A stretch of 64,000 bases of DNA. Source: Microbacteriaceae bacterium PS02068 (GTDB taxonomy: Bacteria > Actinomycetota > Actinomycetes > Actinomycetales > Microbacteriaceae). The notes below the pieces were generated by a model, which saw only the letters and a program-made list of their open reading frames with translations, made no database searches and was not told where the DNA came from. Shown here piece by piece: positions 43,459-52,430 of this stretch. The translations under genes and the position numbers were made by a program. The stretch covers positions 1 through 64,000 of the forward strand of contig JASCPF010000005.1 of assembly GCA_029959325.1 (NCBI GenBank), read 5' to 3'. The first letter of the stretch is position 1. Each line of letters starts with the position of its first letter.

Positions 43459-43908
43459 ATGGGCCGCTACACGACCATCACCCGCACCGGCCACACCGGT
43501 GCCTCCGCCGACAGGATCATCGAGCTCGTGAGCTCGACCGAGGGGTTCACGCGCATCAACCCGCACCTGACGGCCGACCCGAAGCTCGAGATCACGCCGC
43601 TCGGCCCGCACACGGGAATCGGATCCGGCTTCGCGTTCCGCGGGAAGAACGGCAAGGGCACGCAGACCGTCGCCCAGGTCGGCGACACGTACGTCGACTA
43701 CGCGATCGACATGGGTTCGATGGGCACCTCGACCCAGCGCATCGCCGCTCGGCCTGCGCCGGGCGGCGGCTCCGACCTCGAGTGGACGATGGTGCTGGAT
43801 GCCGGCGGCAACCCCCTGCTGCGACTCTTCGGCATGATGGCGAGCAAGGTCATCGGCCCGACTCTCGAAACCGGCATCCGCAACCTCTCCACCAGCCCGT
43901 CCCTCTGA
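43459..43908 (+). CDS. SRPBCC family protein
   Basis: 149 aa of the START/SRPBCC fold: N-terminal ISTG-like strand TITRTGHTGASADRIIELVSS, PHTGIGSGFAFRG in the middle, and a C-terminal amphipathic helix LFGMMASKVIGPTLETGI. Likely binds a small hydrophobic molecule. SD GGAAGGGGG upstream. First gene of an SRPBCC-YciI-sigma factor unit, a combination characteristic of ECF42-type loci. Confidence 0.85.
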   Translation: MGRYTTITRTGHTGASADRIIELVSSTEGFTRINPHLTADPKLEITPLGPHTGIGSGFAFRGKNGKGTQTVAQVGDTYVDYAIDMGSMGTSTQRIAARPAPGGGSDLEWTMVLDAGGNPLLRLFGMMASKVIGPTLETGIRNLSTSPSL

Positions 43909-43944
43909 CCTCCACCCACGCAGCACCTCACGAAAGGCACCGCC

Positions 43945-44295
43945 ATGAAGTACACGTTCCTCCTCTACAGCGACCACAGCCTGCGCGGAGAGCCCACGCC
44001 CGAAGAGCTCGAGCAGGAGCTGGCCGTCTTCGGCGCCTACATCGGCGCCCTCAGTGAAGCCGGCGTCTTCGTCGCGACCGACTGGCTCGCCCCGGTCGAG
44101 ACCGCCGCGACGGTGTCGTTCGCGGCCGGCGAGGCCGTCGTCCACGACGGCCCGTTCGCCGAGACGCACGAACAGCTCGGCGGCTACTTCGTCATCGACG
44201 CGCCCGACCTCGACGTCGCGCTGGAGTGGGCCAAGAAGTGCCCCGTCGCCCAGTACGGCAAGGTCGAGGTGCGCGCCTCGGCTATGCAAGGCTGA
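43945..44295 (+). CDS. YciI/DGPF-domain protein
   Basis: 116 aa DGPF protein: MKYTFLLYSDHS start, and the diagnostic VHDGPFAETHEQLGGYFVID. DGPF proteins are the standard partners of ECF42 sigma factors, and that is the gene that overlaps its end. SD GAAAGG before ATG 43945. Function unknown; possibly a small-molecule sensor in the sigma system. Confidence 0.93.
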   Translation: MKYTFLLYSDHSLRGEPTPEELEQELAVFGAYIGALSEAGVFVATDWLAPVETAATVSFAAGEAVVHDGPFAETHEQLGGYFVIDAPDLDVALEWAKKCPVAQYGKVEVRASAMQG

Positions 44296-45560
44296 CCCGC
44301 ATAGACACCGATCCGCAGACCGATTCGCACGCCGACGAGTCGCTCCCGCCCGACGAACTGCTCGCGCAGTTCGTCGCGGAACACCGGGCGCGACTCGTCG
44401 GTGCGCTGTCGCGGTGGTGCGGCGACGTGCAGCTGGCCGAAGACGGATTCGCGGATGCCGTGGAACGCGCGCTCCTCGCCTGGACGGCGGAGGCTCCCCG
44501 CGACCCGGGCGCCTGGATCGTCACGACCGCGCGCAACCGCATCCGCGACATCCTGCGTTCGGCTGAGCACACCCGCACGCGAGGCCTCGACGACGACGTG
44601 CCGCACCCGACCGTCGAGAACCCCTCCGGCCGCGACGACGACACCCTCGCGCTCATGCTCGCGTGCGCGCACCCGTCGCTCGACCGGGCGGTTCACGCAC
44701 CGCTCATCCTGCAGGTCATCGTCGGCGCGCAGACCACCGACATCGCGACGGCCTTCGCGCTTCCGACCGCGACGCTCGCGAAGCGGCTCGTTCGGGCCAA
44801 GCAGCGGCTGCGCGCCGATCGCGACTCGTTCGAAGTGCCCGATGGCATCCCTCCCGAGCGGGTGCAGAGCGTGCTCGACGCGATCTACGCCGCCTATTCC
44901 ATCGAGTGGCTGCGCGTGGCGCCCCCCGATGCCGTAGATCTCGTCACCGAGCAGGCGATCCACGCCAGTCAGCTGCTGCTCAGCGCACTGCCCGACGATC
45001 ACGAGGTGCGCGGTCTTGCGGCGCTGCTGCTGTACCTGCACTCACGCCGCCACACCCGAATTCGCGACGGGGTGCTCGTGCCGACCGAGCAACAGGATCC
45101 CGCGCAATGGGACCGCGAGCTCATCAGCCATGCGGAGAGACTGCTGCGCGCCGGACTGGCGAAGAGTCGCAAGGCCTCACCTGGGCCGTACGAGCTGCAG
45201 GCCGCGATCCAGTCGGCGCACGCCTCCCGGTCTGCCGACACCGACACCCCGTGGGACACGATCGCCCACCTCTACGACGCCCTCATTCTCACGACGCCGA
45301 GCAAAGGCGCCCTGGTGGCGCGCGCGGTCGCGATCTCTCGGGCGACGGATGCCGCGACAGGCCTGCGCATCCTCGACGATCTCAGGAGGGCCGACCCGAC
45401 GATGGAGGCCTTCCAGCCCTTTCACGCGGCGCGCGCGTCGATGCTGCGCCTCATCGGCGACCGGGCAACCGCCGACGCCGCGCTGGAACGTGCCACCGCG
45501 CTCTGCACCCACCCGCCGAGCAGGCGCCACCTCGAGATGTTGAGGGTGCAGGGGGATTGA
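44226..45560 (+). CDS. ECF42-type RNA polymerase sigma factor with C-terminal TPR-like extension
   Basis: Up to 444 aa. Sigma region 2 (RLVGALSRWCGDVQLAEDGF ... PGAWIVTTARNRIRDILR) and region 4 are followed by a ~200-residue helical C-terminal domain (DUF6596), as in the ECF42 group. The true start is unclear: only GTG 44226 and 44238 are standard starts, and both lie deep in the YciI gene. A non-standard start near the YciI stop is possible since residues ~35 on look conserved. No anti-sigma gene is present, as expected for this group. Confidence 0.88.
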   Translation: MGQEVPRRPVRQGRGARLGYARLTRIDTDPQTDSHADESLPPDELLAQFVAEHRARLVGALSRWCGDVQLAEDGFADAVERALLAWTAEAPRDPGAWIVTTARNRIRDILRSAEHTRTRGLDDDVPHPTVENPSGRDDDTLALMLACAHPSLDRAVHAPLILQVIVGAQTTDIATAFALPTATLAKRLVRAKQRLRADRDSFEVPDGIPPERVQSVLDAIYAAYSIEWLRVAPPDAVDLVTEQAIHASQLLLSALPDDHEVRGLAALLLYLHSRRHTRIRDGVLVPTEQQDPAQWDRELISHAERLLRAGLAKSRKASPGPYELQAAIQSAHASRSADTDTPWDTIAHLYDALILTTPSKGALVARAVAISRATDAATGLRILDDLRRADPTMEAFQPFHAARASMLRLIGDRATADAALERATALCTHPPSRRHLEMLRVQGD

Positions 45561-45590
45561 CGCGATCCGTCGCTCAGAATGTGGCGGCTT

Positions 45591-45971
45591 TCAGAACATG
45601 GTGTTGGTGTTCTGGGCCTGCTCGGGGACTTCCTGGATGACGTCCCAGTGCTCGACGATCTTGCCGTCCTCGAGGCGCCAGAAGTCGGCCGCGGAGAGCC
45701 CACGGTCGCCGGGAACAAGGTGGAAGTGGCTGTGCGTGACGACGAGGTCGCCCTGCGCCACGGTGCGCTTGATGTCGAGGTGCAGTTCCGGGAAGCGGCT
45801 GCGCATGTAGTGCACGTAGCCGATGAAGGCTTCGGCTCCGTCGGGCGCACCCGGGTTGTGCTGCGTGTAGGTGTCGCCGATGGCGCGCGCGGCGGCGGCT
45901 TCGGGCTCTCCGTCATTGAAGGCCTGCTGCCAGAAGGCGAGGACGATCTCGGTATTGGTTTCGGGGGACAT
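45591..45971 (-). CDS. SnoaL/ester-cyclase family protein
   Basis: 126 aa NTF2-like protein: FWQQAFNDGEPEAAAARAIGD, TYTQHNPGAPDG, VVTHSHFHLVPGDRG and DFWRLEDGKIVEHWDVIQ, close to the well-spread predicted SnoaL-like aldol condensation-catalysing group. ATG 45971 has SD AAAGG. Converges with the sigma factor gene. It is 24 bp from the GlxA regulator on the same strand. Confidence 0.9.
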   Translation of the reverse strand: MSPETNTEIVLAFWQQAFNDGEPEAAAARAIGDTYTQHNPGAPDGAEAFIGYVHYMRSRFPELHLDIKRTVAQGDLVVTHSHFHLVPGDRGLSAADFWRLEDGKIVEHWDVIQEVPEQAQNTNTMF

Positions 45972-45995
45972 GGTGTGCCTTTCGGTCGCGCCCAC

Positions 45996-46961
45996 TCAGG
46001 ACGCAGGGGTGGGGTGAAACGTGCGGCGGTACGCCGCGGGAAGGACGCCGATTCGGCTGCTGAGGTGATTGCGCAGCGACGTCGCGGTGGCGTAGCCGAC
46101 GGCGGTCGCGATTTCTTCGATCGGCAGGTCGGTGGTCTCGAGCAGTTCGCGTGCGCGTTCCAGGCGCTGCTGGGTGAGCCAGCGGCGCGGAGCCATGCCG
46201 GTCTCCTCCGTGAAGCGCCGTTCGAGGGTGCGCTCGCTGAGGTGGGCATGCCGTGCGAGGTCCGCAACGGTGAGCTGCACCTCGAGGTGCTGGAGCGCCC
46301 ACTCGCGAGTCGCCGTCGTCGACATTCCGGCATCGTCCGGGACGGGCCGGTTGATGAACTGCGCCTGCCCGCCTTCGCGGAAGGGAGCGACGACGCAGCG
46401 GCGCGCCGCCATGTTCGCTGTCTTCGCTCCATGGTCGGACCTGATCAGGTCCAGGCACAGGTCGATGCCCGAAGCAGCCCCCGCAGATGAGTGGATGCGG
46501 CCGTCGCTGACGAAGAGCGCGTCCTCCTCCAGCTCGATGTGGGGATACAGTCGGCGGAAGTGCGGGGTGCTCTCCCAGTGTGTGGTCGCGCGACGTCCGT
46601 CGAGCAGGCCGGCGGCGGCGAGGGTGAAGCTGCCCGTGCAGATCGAGGCGATGCGCGCGTCGTCGCGGACGAGGGCGAGCGCATCTCGCACCGCGGGTGA
46701 GAGCTCACGGCGTACGGCCGAGGGGTCGATGGGCGGAATGACGACGGTGTCTGCGGTGGCGAGCATCTCGGGCCCGTGCTCGGGGTGCACCGCGAAGCCG
46801 GCGTTGGTCATCACGGCACCGCCGTGCGGAGTGCACAGCATGACCTCGTAGTGTTCCGGAACGGCACCGAAGATGCGCGACGGGATGCCGAGCTCGAAGG
46901 CATACGCCTGCTCCTGCGCGAGCACCACGACGCGGTGGCGGGACGGTGTGGTGCCGGACAT
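45996..46961 (-). CDS. GlxA-family transcriptional regulator (DJ-1/PfpI + AraC)
   Basis: 321 aa. N-terminal DJ-1/PfpI-like domain with ASICTGSFTLAAAGLLDG (the nucleophile-elbow Cys in place) and C-terminal AraC-type double HTH (LTVADLARHAHLSERTLERR ... IEEIATAVGYATATSLRNH). Regulators of this type often control adjacent oxidoreductases. Its ATG is 35 bp from the MDR oxidoreductase stop; the three genes SnoaL, GlxA and oxidoreductase are co-directional. Confidence 0.93.
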   Translation of the reverse strand: MSGTTPSRHRVVVLAQEQAYAFELGIPSRIFGAVPEHYEVMLCTPHGGAVMTNAGFAVHPEHGPEMLATADTVVIPPIDPSAVRRELSPAVRDALALVRDDARIASICTGSFTLAAAGLLDGRRATTHWESTPHFRRLYPHIELEEDALFVSDGRIHSSAGAASGIDLCLDLIRSDHGAKTANMAARRCVVAPFREGGQAQFINRPVPDDAGMSTTATREWALQHLEVQLTVADLARHAHLSERTLERRFTEETGMAPRRWLTQQRLERARELLETTDLPIEEIATAVGYATATSLRNHLSSRIGVLPAAYRRTFHPTPAS

Positions 46962-46996
46962 GACTATCCTCCGGTGGCGATGAGCGAGGGATGCCG

Positions 46997-47929
46997 TCAG
47001 CCGACCGTGAGGACGACTTTCCCAGCTCCGTGCGTGGTCGCGTGGGCGGTGGACGCCTCTGCGAGCGGATAGGTGGCAGCGATCGTGGGCCGTAGGGCGC
47101 CTGCGGTGACGAGGTCGACGAGGCCGGCCAGGCCGACCCGGTCCGCCTCGACGAACAGGCCGGCGAGCCGTACCCCAGCGTGAGCCGCAGCGGGCGCGGC
47201 AGCTGCGAGGCTCTGGGGCAGCGTCGAGACGATGATGCCTCCGGCCGCGACCGTGCGAACGTCCCGCGCCGGGTGGTCTCCGCCGATGACTTCGAGTACG
47301 ACGTCGACGTCCCGCACCGACTCGGTGAAATCCGTCGTGCGGTAGTCGATGACGTCGTCTGCGCCGAGACCGCGGAGGTAGTCTGCCTGAGCGGTGGAGC
47401 CCACCGCGATCGTGTACGCCCCGAGCGCGTGGGCGATCTGCACCGCCAGGTGCCCCACTCCGCCCGTCGCGCCGGTGATCACGACGCGCATACCCGGCTG
47501 CACCTGTGCGGTCTCGACGAGCGCCTGCCACGCGGTCAGGCCCGCCAGCGGCAGCGCGCTTGCCTCGACGTGGCTGAGCTTCTCGGGCTTGAACACGAAT
47601 GCCCGCGCCGGCCCGGTGACGAACTCCGCATACGCGCCCGCGCCTCGGGGGAACGGCAGCAGTCCGAACACCTCGTCGCCTGGCGCGAAGATCGTCACTC
47701 CGGGGCCGGTCTGCTCCACGACACCCGATACGTCCCAGCCGAGGGTGAAGGGCAGTGCGCCGAACGCACCGCTTTGGCGATACATCGCATCTGCCGGATT
47801 CACGCCTGCCGCTCGAACCCGGATCAGGATCTCACCGATGCCCGGCACAGGACGCTCCACTTCACCGAGGTAGAGCACCTCGGGGCCGCCGAGGGAGTCT
47901 TGCGTTACAGCGTTCATCATGTTGGCCAT
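46997..47929 (-). CDS. NADP-dependent MDR oxidoreductase
   Basis: 310 aa zinc-free MDR reductase: LYLGEVERPVPGIGEILIRV, nucleotide motif ITGATGGVGHLAVQIAHALG near residue 150, and a VLEVIGGDH strand. Near the start an inverted repeat TGACGT-N12-ACGTCA (47957-47980) lies upstream in the promoter region and might be an operator. First gene of the GlxA/SnoaL unit. Substrate unknown. Confidence 0.9.
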   Translation of the reverse strand: MANMMNAVTQDSLGGPEVLYLGEVERPVPGIGEILIRVRAAGVNPADAMYRQSGAFGALPFTLGWDVSGVVEQTGPGVTIFAPGDEVFGLLPFPRGAGAYAEFVTGPARAFVFKPEKLSHVEASALPLAGLTAWQALVETAQVQPGMRVVITGATGGVGHLAVQIAHALGAYTIAVGSTAQADYLRGLGADDVIDYRTTDFTESVRDVDVVLEVIGGDHPARDVRTVAAGGIIVSTLPQSLAAAAPAAAHAGVRLAGLFVEADRVGLAGLVDLVTAGALRPTIAATYPLAEASTAHATTHGAGKVVLTVG

Positions 47930-48111
47930 GTGTTTCAGGCTACGAGCGGGAATCGCTGACGTCGAGAGACGCGAACGTCATGTAGCGATACGAATGCGCC
48001 ATCCGCAGTGGCCACTATGTCAGCGGGTCCGACGACGTTGACGCGCGGTTTGTGAACGGCCCTGTTCGCGCGGCGGAATCGGATCGGTGTCCCCTGCGTT
48101 GACAGCAGGGC

Positions 48112-48915
48112 TCACTCGTTGGGACCGCGCAGGAACGCAGTGATCGCTTCGGCAGTTCTCACAGGCTCCTGCTCGGCGGGGTAGTGCCCGGAGCGTTCGA
48201 GAACGAGCGCGGTGACATCGTGCGCGAGTGCACGCATACCGGCTTCGACGGAAGCGCCCATCGCGAATCGGCCGCCGATCGCGAGCACCGGGGTCGCGAG
48301 GGGGTCGGCGATCAGCTGACGAGTGTCTGAGATGTCGACCTCACGGGTTCGGTAGTATCCGAGTCCTGCATCGAGCACCCCCTCGGCTGAGTAGGCGTCC
48401 ACGTAGCCGCGCAATGTGTCCGCGTCGAGGCCGGCGGGGCCGGCGCTCTGTGTCAGAAAAGTGCCGTAGTAGGCGGCCTCGTTACCTGGGACGAGCTGCT
48501 CCGCGAGGTGTGGAGCACGATTGAAAGGGCCGTGCCACGACGGATAGTAGTCGGCGCCCGGAGAAACGAGATCGGCTGCGACTCCGGGAAGGATCTCTTC
48601 CTCGACGACGAGCGCGGTGACTGCATCGGGCAGTCTTGCGGCGACGTGAGCCGCCACCGTCGCACCCCAGTCGTGACCGATCAGCGCGAAATGTCTGATG
48701 CCGCTCACAGCGAGCGTCTCAACGACCCACGTCGCAAGGTCTCTCTTTCGAAAACTCTGCGACGAAGACGCCGAAACACCCAGCCCAGGGAGCGTGAGCG
48801 GCACTCCGACGAAACCTGTGGAGGTCAGCGCAGGAAGGAGGTGGCGCCAGTGATTCTGCGTGACCGGCCACCCATGCAGCAAAACGACCGGATGGTGGGC
48901 GTCGATCGGTTTCAT
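48112..48915 (-). CDS. Alpha/beta hydrolase (haloalkane dehalogenase/epoxide hydrolase branch)
   Basis: 267 aa. HGWP oxyanion motif (VVLLHGWPVTQNHW), nucleophile elbow GHDWGAT with an Asp nucleophile rather than Ser, and C-terminal catalytic His in ERSGHYPAEQEP. The Asp nucleophile places it with epoxide hydrolases, haloalkane dehalogenases and fluoroacetate dehalogenases, so it hydrolyses an ether-like or C-halogen bond, not an ester. Upstream is the 620-bp gene-poor stretch with the transposon-end-like repeat. Confidence 0.9.
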   Translation of the reverse strand: MKPIDAHHPVVLLHGWPVTQNHWRHLLPALTSTGFVGVPLTLPGLGVSASSSQSFRKRDLATWVVETLAVSGIRHFALIGHDWGATVAAHVAARLPDAVTALVVEEEILPGVAADLVSPGADYYPSWHGPFNRAPHLAEQLVPGNEAAYYGTFLTQSAGPAGLDADTLRGYVDAYSAEGVLDAGLGYYRTREVDISDTRQLIADPLATPVLAIGGRFAMGASVEAGMRALAHDVTALVLERSGHYPAEQEPVRTAEAITAFLRGPNE

Positions 48916-49049
48916 ACGCCCATTGTGGGCGTCGCTGCGTCACGACGCGAAGGCTGGGGCAGCAGGCGTGAAGATGCCAGCCGTTCACAGCACATGGCAG
49001 GGATGCCAAGTGCCTACCAACTACCCGTGGAACATGTCATTTCGGCGTA

Positions 49050-49165
49050 GAACCTACAACTACTGTAGGTTCCCGCTGGAGATGGCGGAGAATGCCGGGA
49101 TTCCACGGTAGTTGGCAGCGGATTCGGACGCGAGATTCCACGGCAACTGGCGAATTCCTACACAG
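49050..49165. mobile_element. Transposon-end-like repeat, copy A
   Basis: Begins with a perfect 9-bp palindrome, GAACCTACA-ACTAC-TGTAGGTTC (49050-49072). Three ~20-nt units of the form GRTTCCNCG...TGGC start at 49068, 49099 and 49134 (spacing 31 and 35). The same units and spacing occur in copy B at 57754. Repeated subterminal sites starting with TG resemble IS21-type ends. No transposase gene is attached. Confidence 0.65.
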
Positions 49166-49536
49166 CATGTCCTCCACAGCCGAGCTGGTCGCCCTCATCC
49201 GCGAGTTGCAAACCTTGTCCTCGCTGCTCCTGTCAGGAGGCGCGATGCGTCACGCAACGACGGTCTCCTTGGGTTGCAGTGAGTCGCCGAAGGTGGTGGC
49301 ACGGCGTCAGACGCTGTCGGCGTTGGCAGCCCGCTGATTGCAGGAGCGAGCGCACGGTGAAGCGTGCGGTTGGGACAGCGGACCAGAGTAGATTCCCCCG
49401 AACGTCAGCCCCGATGGGCCTACGCCGCGCGGATGATCCTCGAGACCACCCCGATGATCGTTTCGTAAGACGCGATACCCGCCGGTCTACCCTGCCAACA
49501 CGAAAGGGATGAAGAGTGTGCTCTGTCCGAGGCTGC
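49166..49536. other. Gene-poor stretch of about 370 bp
   Basis: Right of repeat copy A. A short open frame from ATG 49168 encodes 55 residues starting MSSTAELVALIREL, ending TAG-like at 49337; this may be a remnant of the mobile element or chance. No family recognised and no promoter or RNA signal stands out. Confidence 0.4.
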
Positions 49537-50571
49537 TCAGGGGCGGACGAGGACCTTGAGCACCTTGCGGTCGGCCATGTCCCGGTAGCCGGCTGGGACT
49601 TCTTCGAGTCCGATTACGCGGTCGAAGACCTTGCCGGGCTGGATGACTCCGTCAAGGACGAGCGCAAGCAGCTTCTCGATGTAGGCGCGAGCTGGTGCAA
49701 CTCCACCGGTGAGCGTGATGTTCTGCATGAACGGGCCGAACCCGAACGGGACGTCCTCGAACTGTGGGGCGCCGACGCGGCTGATGACACCGCCGGGACG
49801 TACGACCTGGAACGCGGTCTCGAGGGCAGGCTTGAGACCGACTGCTTCGAGGACGACGTGCGTGCCGTCGCCAGCGGTGAGTTCCTTGACCCTGGCAACT
49901 CCGTCCGCGCCTCTTTCAACGACCACGTCGCTCGCACCGAACTCACGCCCGAGCTTCGTGCGCTCAGCGTGCCGGCCCATCAGGATTATGCGTTCGGCGC
50001 CGAGCATCTTCGCAGCAAGCACCGCGGACAGCCCCACTGCGCCGTCTCCGATGACGGTGACGCTCTTGCCGGGTGCAACACCACCCTTCGTGGCGGCGTG
50101 ATAGCCGGTGGACATCACATCGGACAGTGCGAGCAACGAGGGCACGAGCTGCTCGTCGAAACCCGCGGGCACGACGACGAGTGTTCCGGATGCTTGCGGG
50201 ACGCGGACGCGCTCGCCCTGGCCGCCATCTACCCCGTCCGAGCCCCAGTGAGCCCCGTGGCGGCACGAGGTCTGAAGGCCTTCGCGACAGTAGTCGCAGG
50301 TGCCGTCAGAGGCGACGAACGGGGCGATGACGAAGTCGCCCACGCTGATGCCCGTGACGTCTGCGCCGATCTCTTCCACGGTCCCGACGAACTCGTGACC
50401 CATCCGGGCGCCCTCAGCTGTGGGCACCTTGCTCGCGTAGGGCCACAGATCGCTGCCGCAGATGCAGGCAGCGACGACTTTCACGACGGCGTCGGTGGGC
50501 TCGACGATCTGGGGGTCGGGGACGTTCTCGACGCGGACGTCGCCGGCGCCGTACATGAGTGCTGCTCGCAT
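49537..50571 (-). CDS. Zinc-dependent alcohol dehydrogenase
   Basis: 344 aa MDR alcohol dehydrogenase with both zinc sites: catalytic C37 (ICGSD) and H59-E60 (MGHEFVG), and structural lobe CDYCREGLQTSC, then NAD motif VIGDGAVGLSAV near residue 172. It belongs to the FDH/tdh-like class acting on small or medium alcohols. It follows a SnoaL gene on the same strand; the pair starts after a shared 22-bp motif (51201-51222). Last gene before the left flanking repeat. Confidence 0.93.
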   Translation of the reverse strand: MRAALMYGAGDVRVENVPDPQIVEPTDAVVKVVAACICGSDLWPYASKVPTAEGARMGHEFVGTVEEIGADVTGISVGDFVIAPFVASDGTCDYCREGLQTSCRHGAHWGSDGVDGGQGERVRVPQASGTLVVVPAGFDEQLVPSLLALSDVMSTGYHAATKGGVAPGKSVTVIGDGAVGLSAVLAAKMLGAERIILMGRHAERTKLGREFGASDVVVERGADGVARVKELTAGDGTHVVLEAVGLKPALETAFQVVRPGGVISRVGAPQFEDVPFGFGPFMQNITLTGGVAPARAYIEKLLALVLDGVIQPGKVFDRVIGLEEVPAGYRDMADRKVLKVLVRP

Positions 50572-50651
50572 GGTTGAGTGTTCCTTCGTTGGTGTTCGGG
50601 TCGTCGTCGGTGGCGTGCGGCGGCGGGTGCGTGCGCCGCCGCAGGGGCCGG

Positions 50652-51092
50652 TCAGCTGTTGAGGACGCGCTTCTCGTTGATGTTGAAGTGGGAGATGCGG
50701 GTGGCGATGCGCCAGGTGCCGTTCTCGCGGATGTAAGTGTCGTCGTAGCGGATGCTGCTGTCCTGGATGACCTCGTGGCCGTCTTCGTCGCTGACGAGCT
50801 GGACCTGGCAGTAGGCGATGCCGGTGGCGGTGTTGCCGTCTACCTGCACGTCGTGCTGGCCGTTCATGTGGGATGAGCGCTTCACGTTCGCGGTGAAACC
50901 GGTGAATGTCTCTTCCAGCTGGGTGGTGCCTGCGATGTCGAAGACGAGGGTCTCGCCCATGAACACCTGCACCTTGGTGTCGGGGGTGAACAGTGGCATC
51001 TGGTCGCTGATCCGCTTTTCGTCGGCGAGGTTGGCGAAGGCGTCGACGAGCTCACGGAGCTGGGTCTTGGCTTCGAGGATCTCAAGGGACAT
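50652..51092 (-). CDS. SnoaL/DUF4440-like NTF2 protein
   Basis: 146 aa NTF2-fold: QLRELVDAFANLADEKRISDQMPLF, TQLEETFTGFTANVKRSSHMNGQ and a C-terminal RIATRISHFNINE. Members bind small ligands or act as cyclases. Start ATG 51092, 109 bp downstream of the motif at 51201. Cotranscribed with the zinc alcohol dehydrogenase (80 bp apart). Confidence 0.88.
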   Translation of the reverse strand: MSLEILEAKTQLRELVDAFANLADEKRISDQMPLFTPDTKVQVFMGETLVFDIAGTTQLEETFTGFTANVKRSSHMNGQHDVQVDGNTATGIAYCQVQLVSDEDGHEVIQDSSIRYDDTYIRENGTWRIATRISHFNINEKRVLNS

Positions 51093-51200
51093 GGGGAGCT
51101 TCTTTCGTGTGGGTGGCGGACTGGATGAGCTCGCCTTCTCTTCAATGCAATCGCGGCGGCCAGTGCGGCGGCAGGGGCGGCTCTCCCCGGTGTTACGGGG

Positions 51201-51222
51201 CCAGGTACCGGCAGACCCTCCC
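51201..51222. promoter_or_regulatory. MmyB-type operator, copy 1
   Basis: CCAGGTACCG followed by GCAGACCCTCCC. It matches copy 2 (56684-56705) at 20 of 22 positions and lies in the same orientation relative to the leftward operon that begins at 51092. No other copy was seen in the window. Confidence 0.75.
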
Positions 51223-51282
51223 TCTGCGCCGCAGGTCACATGAATCCTCGAAACGCTGGTGATCAAGAAGGAGCCTGGGGTT

Positions 51283-51666
51283 TCACCAGGTGCTGGCGAC
51301 GGTGCGGGTCGCGATCCACCCTGCGCGGCCGTGGGTGTAGTCGATGCGCAGCTGCAGCGGCCAGGTGCCTTCCGCGCCCCAGATGGTGGCGCGCGTGCGG
51401 GACCGTGCGGTCAGCGTCACCCGATCCGGGGTGATGTCGGTGGTGATGTCGACGTTGTGGATGGAGTGGTAAATCATCTGCCCGGTGGCGATGTCGTCGA
51501 GCCATTCGCTTTTCGGCTGCAGGTACCCGGTCATGTGGGTGAGGGTGAACTCCGGAGCCAAGAGATCGCTGAGCTCACTCACGTCGGCGCCGACCATCGC
51601 GTCGCACTGTGCCTGGTAGTTGGCGCGGATCTCTTCGGCGATGTCCTGTTCGCTGTCCGTGGTCAC
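51283..51666 (-). CDS. SnoaL/DUF4440-like NTF2 protein
   Basis: 127 aa, ketosteroid-isomerase-like: IRANYQAQCDAMVGADVSELSDLLAPEF, THMTGYLQPKSEWLDDI and a final HGRAGWIATRTVAS. Its start overlaps the NmrA reductase stop by 4 nt. Last gene of the six-gene reductase operon that begins with the exporter at 56622. Confidence 0.88.
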   Translation of the reverse strand: MTTDSEQDIAEEIRANYQAQCDAMVGADVSELSDLLAPEFTLTHMTGYLQPKSEWLDDIATGQMIYHSIHNVDITTDITPDRVTLTARSRTRATIWGAEGTWPLQLRIDYTHGRAGWIATRTVASTW

Positions 51667-52430
51667 GGCTGTGCGATCCGGGTGATCTGGTCGAGGTCGC
51701 TTTGGACGGCGGCAGGTTCGTCGGCGATGGGCTGATTGTTCACGTCGCCCGGGCCGTCTAGCGGGGTGTCAGGGGTGAGAGCGGCGAACAGTGGCTCGAG
51801 GTCGGTCTGCGCAGGCCCCCGGTCGGCGACGAGCTCGAACGTCTTCCGGTCGGCCGCGGGCGACGTCAGCGAAGCGATGAGCACGTCAGCGATCTGGGAG
51901 CGTGCGATGACACCGTCGGAGGCGTTGCCGGCACGGCGGGTGTCGCCCTGCAGGAAGTGCAGCTGGTGCTGGTCGGCGTCGTTGTAGTCGAACCAGCCCG
52001 GGCGGACGATTGTGTAGGGGTGGCCGCTGACGCGAACGAGTCGTTCGGCGCGGCGCTTCCAGTCGTGCGCTTTGGCGGATCGGTTGTACGAGCCGTCGCG
52101 GACGGTGACGCCGATCGCGGTCATGAGCGCGATCCGGACGGGTTGTGCGCCGATGGCGGTGAGGATGTTGCGGACACCGCCGTAGTCGACGTCGCGCACA
52201 CCGGGTTCCCCGCCGTGGGTGCCGTGGGTGAAGACGACCGCGTCGATGCCGTCGACGGCGGCTTTCAGGCTGGCGGGGTCGGTCAGGTCTCCGGTCACGG
52301 CCGAACCTGTCGCGGTGCGTGTCGAGCGCGACAGGATGCGGACGGTGTGTCCCGCTCGAGTGGCGGCGTCTGCGACGTGCCGGCCGATGCTGCCGGTTCC
52401 GCCGACGAGGAGGATGGTGAGAGAGGTCAT
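51663..52430 (-). CDS. NAD(P)H-binding (NmrA-like atypical SDR)
   Basis: 255 aa. Glycine motif LVGGTGSIGRHVAD at about 7-20, VVFTHGTHGG, and YTIVRPGWFDYND; no classical YxxxK in place. Such NmrA/YwnB-like proteins reduce quinones or sense NADP(H). Coupled by 4 nt to the lipoprotein gene before it and the SnoaL gene after it. Confidence 0.9.
   Translation of the reverse strand: MTSLTILLVGGTGSIGRHVADAATRAGHTVRILSRSTRTATGSAVTGDLTDPASLKAAVDGIDAVVFTHGTHGGEPGVRDVDYGGVRNILTAIGAQPVRIALMTAIGVTVRDGSYNRSAKAHDWKRRAERLVRVSGHPYTIVRPGWFDYNDADQHQLHFLQGDTRRAGNASDGVIARSQIADVLIASLTSPAADRKTFELVADRGPAQTDLEPLFAALTPDTPLDGPGDVNNQPIADEPAAVQSDLDQITRIAQP

Noticed and set aside
48916-49536. tRNA or ncRNA in the gene-poor stretch
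   Set aside because: No cloverleaf or rRNA-like sequence was found; only the repeat and a doubtful short frame.
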